NCBI GenBank assembly: GCA_002732015.1
Contig: PCCU01000010.1
Location: 10,084-17,954 of the forward strand
Origin: Candidatus Pelagibacterales bacterium
GTDB lineage: Bacteria; Pseudomonadota; Alphaproteobacteria; TMED109
Direction: 5' to 3'
DNA: 7,871 nt
Position numbers and translations under genes: made by a program. Shown here piece by piece: positions 6,025 through 7,871 of the stretch. The first letter of the stretch is position 1. Every line of letters begins with the position of its first letter. The notes under the pieces are model-generated. The model was given only the letters and a program-made list of their open reading frames with translations, had not been told where the DNA came from and did no database searches.

Positions 6025-6965
6025 AAAACTTCCTTTGCTAAAGCTTCAATTTCATTGGAACTACTAATAGGTTGTGTATTTAGTTTTCTATCTATTCTTT
6101 TTATTATACCACATAATGTTGATCCAAATCCTATTTCAAAAAAATAATTAGCATTTAAATCTTTCATATACTGTATACTTTCAAACCACCTTACGGTTGA
6201 ATAAGTTTGCTTTATTAAACCTTCCTCTATCTCTTTTGAGTCTTTAAAAGGAACTGCAAGAAAATTACTAATAACTTCTATTTGAGGAACATTAAACTTA
6301 AACTTAATAAATTCTTCTTGTAAAGCTTTTGCAGTGTTTTTCATATAACTGCTATGAAATGGCGCACTTACGTCAAGCTTTACAGTTCTTACTTTTTTTT
6401 CGTTTGCTAAAATTATAGCCCTATTTATTGCTGTATCGTCACCGGATAAAACTATTTGAGTTTCAGTATTATAGTTAGCAATATCACAAATTTCTTCGTT
6501 TCTAATAGATTGACTGATTATTTCTTCTATTGTCTTCAAATCTGCACCCATAAAAGCCGCCATACTAGTTGCTGAATTAGCAGAGGATTTCTGCATGTTT
6601 TTTCCTCTAAACGATAGAATTTTAGCTGCATCAGCGACACTTATACTTTTAGAAGCTGCTAAAGCTGTATATTCGCCTAATGAATGTCCAGCAAAATAAC
6701 TAATATAGTCTTTTGTATTACAATTGAATTCTTCTTCTAAAACTCTAATAACTGCCATAGAAACACACATTATTGATGGTTGAGCGTTTTCTGTTAGAGT
6801 GAGTAGTTCTTGTGGCCCATTAAAAATAATATCAGATAGGTTTTTGGATATACTATCATTAATTTCTTCAAAAACATCTTTCGCAGCCCTATGGTTATCA
6901 TAAATTTCTTTTCCCATACCTACTTTCTGAGAACCTTGGCCTGGAAAAACAAAAGCTTTTTTCAT
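6021..6965 (-). CDS. fabD: Malonyl-CoA:ACP transacylase
   Basis: Moves malonyl groups from CoA to the phosphopantetheine arm of ACP, supplying the extender unit for FabF. Numbered from the upstream ATG (6968), the motifs are FPGQGSQ (8-14), the nucleophile elbow GHSLGE (94-99) with S96, substrate-binding R121, ETQIVLSG (169-176) and catalytic H205 in SAPFHSSYM (201-209). Length of 314-315 matches the family. Two adjacent ATGs are possible. GAAGGT (6971-6976) lies only 2 nt from the first but 5 nt from the second, so the start at 6965 is chosen; this also gives the common MKKAFVFPGQGSQ-type N-terminus. It is the first gene of the minus-strand run and diverges from rpsF. Its stop overlaps the fabG start (ATGA). 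Confidence 0.97.
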   Translation of the reverse strand: MKKAFVFPGQGSQKVGMGKEIYDNHRAAKDVFEEINDSISKNLSDIIFNGPQELLTLTENAQPSIMCVSMAVIRVLEEEFNCNTKDYISYFAGHSLGEYTALAASKSISVADAAKILSFRGKNMQKSSANSATSMAAFMGADLKTIEEIISQSIRNEEICDIANYNTETQIVLSGDDTAINRAIILANEKKVRTVKLDVSAPFHSSYMKNTAKALQEEFIKFKFNVPQIEVISNFLAVPFKDSKEIEEGLIKQTYSTVRWFESIQYMKDLNANYFFEIGFGSTLCGIIKRIDRKLNTQPISSSNEIEALAKEVL

Positions 6966-6970
6966 CATTT

Positions 6971-6976
6971 ACCTTC
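6971..6976 (-). promoter_or_regulatory. fabD Shine-Dalgarno that decides between two start codons
   Basis: The minus strand reads GAAGGTAAATGATG. AGGT is 2 nt from the first ATG and 5 nt from the second, favouring the second. Just upstream is a T11 run (plus-strand A11, 6977-6987), which would give a U-rich leader that could keep the site unstructured or bind ribosomal protein S1. Confidence 0.5.
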
Positions 6977-6984
6977 AAAAAAAA

Positions 6985-7013
6985 AAATTAAATAAAAATA
7001 AGACTTGCATCAA
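6985..7013 (-). promoter_or_regulatory. Possible fabD promoter, overlapping the rpsF -35 element
   Basis: On the minus strand TTGATG (7008-7013) and TAATTT (6985-6990) are separated by 17 nt. Both hexamers are imperfect and the region is nearly all A and T, so chance matches are likely. A second option is TTGAAA (7031-7036) with TATTGA after a 15-nt spacer. Some promoter must lie here, because fabD is the first gene of its strand and its upstream neighbour is divergent. Confidence 0.25.
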
Positions 7014-7032
7014 TATTTATTTTAATTATATT
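7005..7032 (+). promoter_or_regulatory. Likely sigma70-type promoter of the rpsF-rpsR-rplI operon
   Basis: TTGCAT (7005-7010) and TATATT (7027-7032) are separated by 16 nt, with the -10 ending 29 nt before the rpsF ATG. This predicts a leader of about 20-25 nt. It is the best -35/-10 pair in the fabD-rpsF gap and stands out because ACTTGCATC is the only G/C-containing cluster there. The leader has no clear Shine-Dalgarno and is U-rich. Confidence 0.5.
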
Positions 7033-7061
7033 TCAATTTTTATAAAGTTTTTTTATTAATT

Positions 7062-7448
7062 ATGCATTTGTATGAAACAGTATATGTAGTAAGGCAAGAT
7101 ATAAGCCCTGAGAGTTTAAAGCCAATCGAAGAAAAATTTGAAAATTTGTTAAGGCTTAAAAAATCTTCGATTGAATATAAAGAGAATTGGGGCCTTCGAG
7201 GCTTAGCTTATAAAATTAATAATAATAAAAAAGGTTATTATTATTTTTTGGTACATAATAGCGATCCAGAAGCCGTCATTGAATTAGAGAGAAATTTTAA
7301 AATAAATGAAGATGTAATTAGGTTTCTTACTACCAAAACTTTTAAAGTACCTACTGAGCCAACCCCTATAATGAAGGCAAAAATAGACAAAGAAAACTCT
7401 GACAGAGCAATTCCTGAAGTTGATTTAAAAGAAAAGGATACTAATTAA
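7062..7448 (+). CDS. rpsF: 30S ribosomal protein S6
   Basis: Small-subunit protein that pairs with S18 on the platform of the 30S subunit. The S6 fold is visible in order: first strand YETVYVVR (4-11), a helix about 16-32, WGLRGLAYKI (43-52), KKGYYYFLVHN (56-66), a second helix EAVIELERNFK (70-80) and the closing strand VIRFLTTK (85-92). A charged, probably disordered tail (about 96-128) follows, as in many alphaproteobacteria. ATG at 7062 is the start; it has no Shine-Dalgarno but lies after an AT-rich leader from the predicted promoter. The stop TAA overlaps the rpsR ATG as TAATG, implying coupled translation and matched output of the S6-S18 pair. The order rpsF-rpsR-rplI is conserved across many bacteria. 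Confidence 0.97.
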   Translation: MHLYETVYVVRQDISPESLKPIEEKFENLLRLKKSSIEYKENWGLRGLAYKINNNKKGYYYFLVHNSDPEAVIELERNFKINEDVIRFLTTKTFKVPTEPTPIMKAKIDKENSDRAIPEVDLKEKDTN

Positions 7449-7717
7449 TGTTCAGAAATAAAACAAAAGACAGAAAACCAGTTAAAAAAAAGCAATTTTT
7501 TATTAAAAAAATAAAATCGTGCCCTTTGAGTGCAAAAGGAGCACCAGAAATCGATTATAAAAATGTAAAATTATTAGAAAAATATATCTCTGAAAAAGGA
7601 AAAATAATTCCTAGCAGAATTAGCTTTGTATCTAGCGATAAACAAAGAAAACTATCAAGAGAGATAAAAAAAGCTAGGACATTAGCTTTAATATCTCACG
7701 TTGGAAAATATAGGTAA
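7448..7717 (+). CDS. rpsR: 30S ribosomal protein S18
   Basis: Basic 89-residue protein of the 30S platform that binds together with S6. A Lys-rich N-terminus (about 1-24) precedes CPLSAKGAPEIDYKNV (25-40), the core LLEKYISEKGKIIPSRIS (42-59) and the RNA-binding helix QRKLSREIKKARTLALISH (66-84). Only one cysteine (C25) stands in the N-terminal region, so this copy lacks a CXXC-type zinc site; a single Cys here is usual in proteobacteria. It is joined to rpsF and to rplI by one-base TAATG overlaps, so all three are probably translated in series. No independent promoter or terminator is visible. Length is within the usual range for alphaproteobacteria. Confidence 0.97.
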   Translation: MFRNKTKDRKPVKKKQFFIKKIKSCPLSAKGAPEIDYKNVKLLEKYISEKGKIIPSRISFVSSDKQRKLSREIKKARTLALISHVGKYR

Positions 7718-7871
7718 TGGAAATAATATTATTAGAGAAAGTAAATAAACTAGGTGACATTGGCCAAACTGTAAAAGTTAAACCGGGCTATGCCAGAAAC
7801 TTTTTATTTCCTAATAAAATAGCAATTCGTGCAACCGAAGAAAATAAACAAGTTTTTGAAAAGAAAAAAGA
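7717..7871 (+). CDS. rplI: 50S ribosomal protein L9, N-terminal part (3' end outside window)
   Basis: The window ends after 51 codons. The N-terminal RNA-binding domain of L9 is clear: MEIILLEKVNKLGDIGQTV (1-19), then VKPGYARNFLFPNKIAIRAT (21-40), which contains the family signature G-x(2)-[GN]-type turn and the GYARNFL-P core. The start of the connecting helix (EENKQVFEKKK, 41-51) is the last part seen. L9 sits at the base of the L1 stalk and influences frame maintenance. The ATG overlaps the rpsR TAA stop as TAATG, and there is no Shine-Dalgarno other than TAGG just upstream, at the rpsR end. The C-terminal domain cannot be checked here. Confidence 0.96.
   Translation, partial: MEIILLEKVNKLGDIGQTVKVKPGYARNFLFPNKIAIRATEENKQVFEKKK

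Noticed and set aside
5941..6147. 68-residue open frame on the plus strand across the fabD-fabG junction
   Set aside because: Antisense to the fabG cofactor motif and the fabD C-terminus; no supporting signals.
6966..7061. Small RNA or riboswitch in the fabD-rpsF gap
   Set aside because: The gap is almost entirely A and T with no stable stem that I can pair by eye; promoters explain it adequately.
1..7871. Mobile element, CRISPR array, tRNA, defence island or other novel system
   Set aside because: Every stretch is accounted for by conserved core genes. No integrase or transposase motifs, no spaced repeats, no cloverleaf-like segments and no gene of unknown family were seen.

Overview
The window is a compact, AT-rich (by eye roughly 30% G+C) stretch of chromosomal housekeeping DNA. 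Gene order and protein motifs point to an alphaproteobacterium. The low G+C, the near-absent spacers and the many start/stop overlaps fit a streamlined, probably marine or otherwise reduced lineage (SAR11/Pelagibacterales-like or a similar AT-rich group). That placement is inferred from layout and composition; I have no marker search behind it. TGA serves as a stop in fabF and fabD, so the standard bacterial code applies.

Layout, left to right. (1) Plus strand, 1-2152: the last codons of an outer-membrane beta-barrel gene, most likely lptD, then surA (periplasmic chaperone/PPIase) and rsmA/ksgA (16S rRNA dimethyladenosine transferase), separated by 4 and 2 nt. (2) Minus strand, 6965 down to 2144: fabD, fabG, acpP, fabF, mltG, gmk. 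This run covers fatty-acid synthesis, a peptidoglycan-strand terminating transglycosylase and guanylate kinase. Its genes overlap or nearly touch, except for an 80-nt gap between fabG and acpP. It converges on rsmA with a 9-nt overlap of the two 3' ends. (3) Plus strand, 7062-7871: rpsF, rpsR and the start of rplI, joined by two TAATG stop/start overlaps. They diverge from fabD across a gap of about 95 nt that holds the best promoter candidate in the window.

Functionally, block 1 joins outer-membrane assembly (LptD is a known SurA client in enterics) to ribosome maturation. Block 2 supplies malonyl-ACP, the acyl carrier, the elongating ketosynthase and the ketoreductase, and adds MltG and Gmk. 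Block 3 is the standard S6-S18-L9 operon. Compared with the order I recall as common in alphaproteobacteria, pdxA (between surA and rsmA) and yicC (between mltG and gmk) are absent.

I found no mobile element, CRISPR array, tRNA, rRNA, toxin-antitoxin pair or defence gene. No stretch of 300 bases lacks a gene, and I see no evidence of a new biological system. The findings concern compaction, homopolymer tracts at gene starts, the shared divergent promoter region and small regulatory details.
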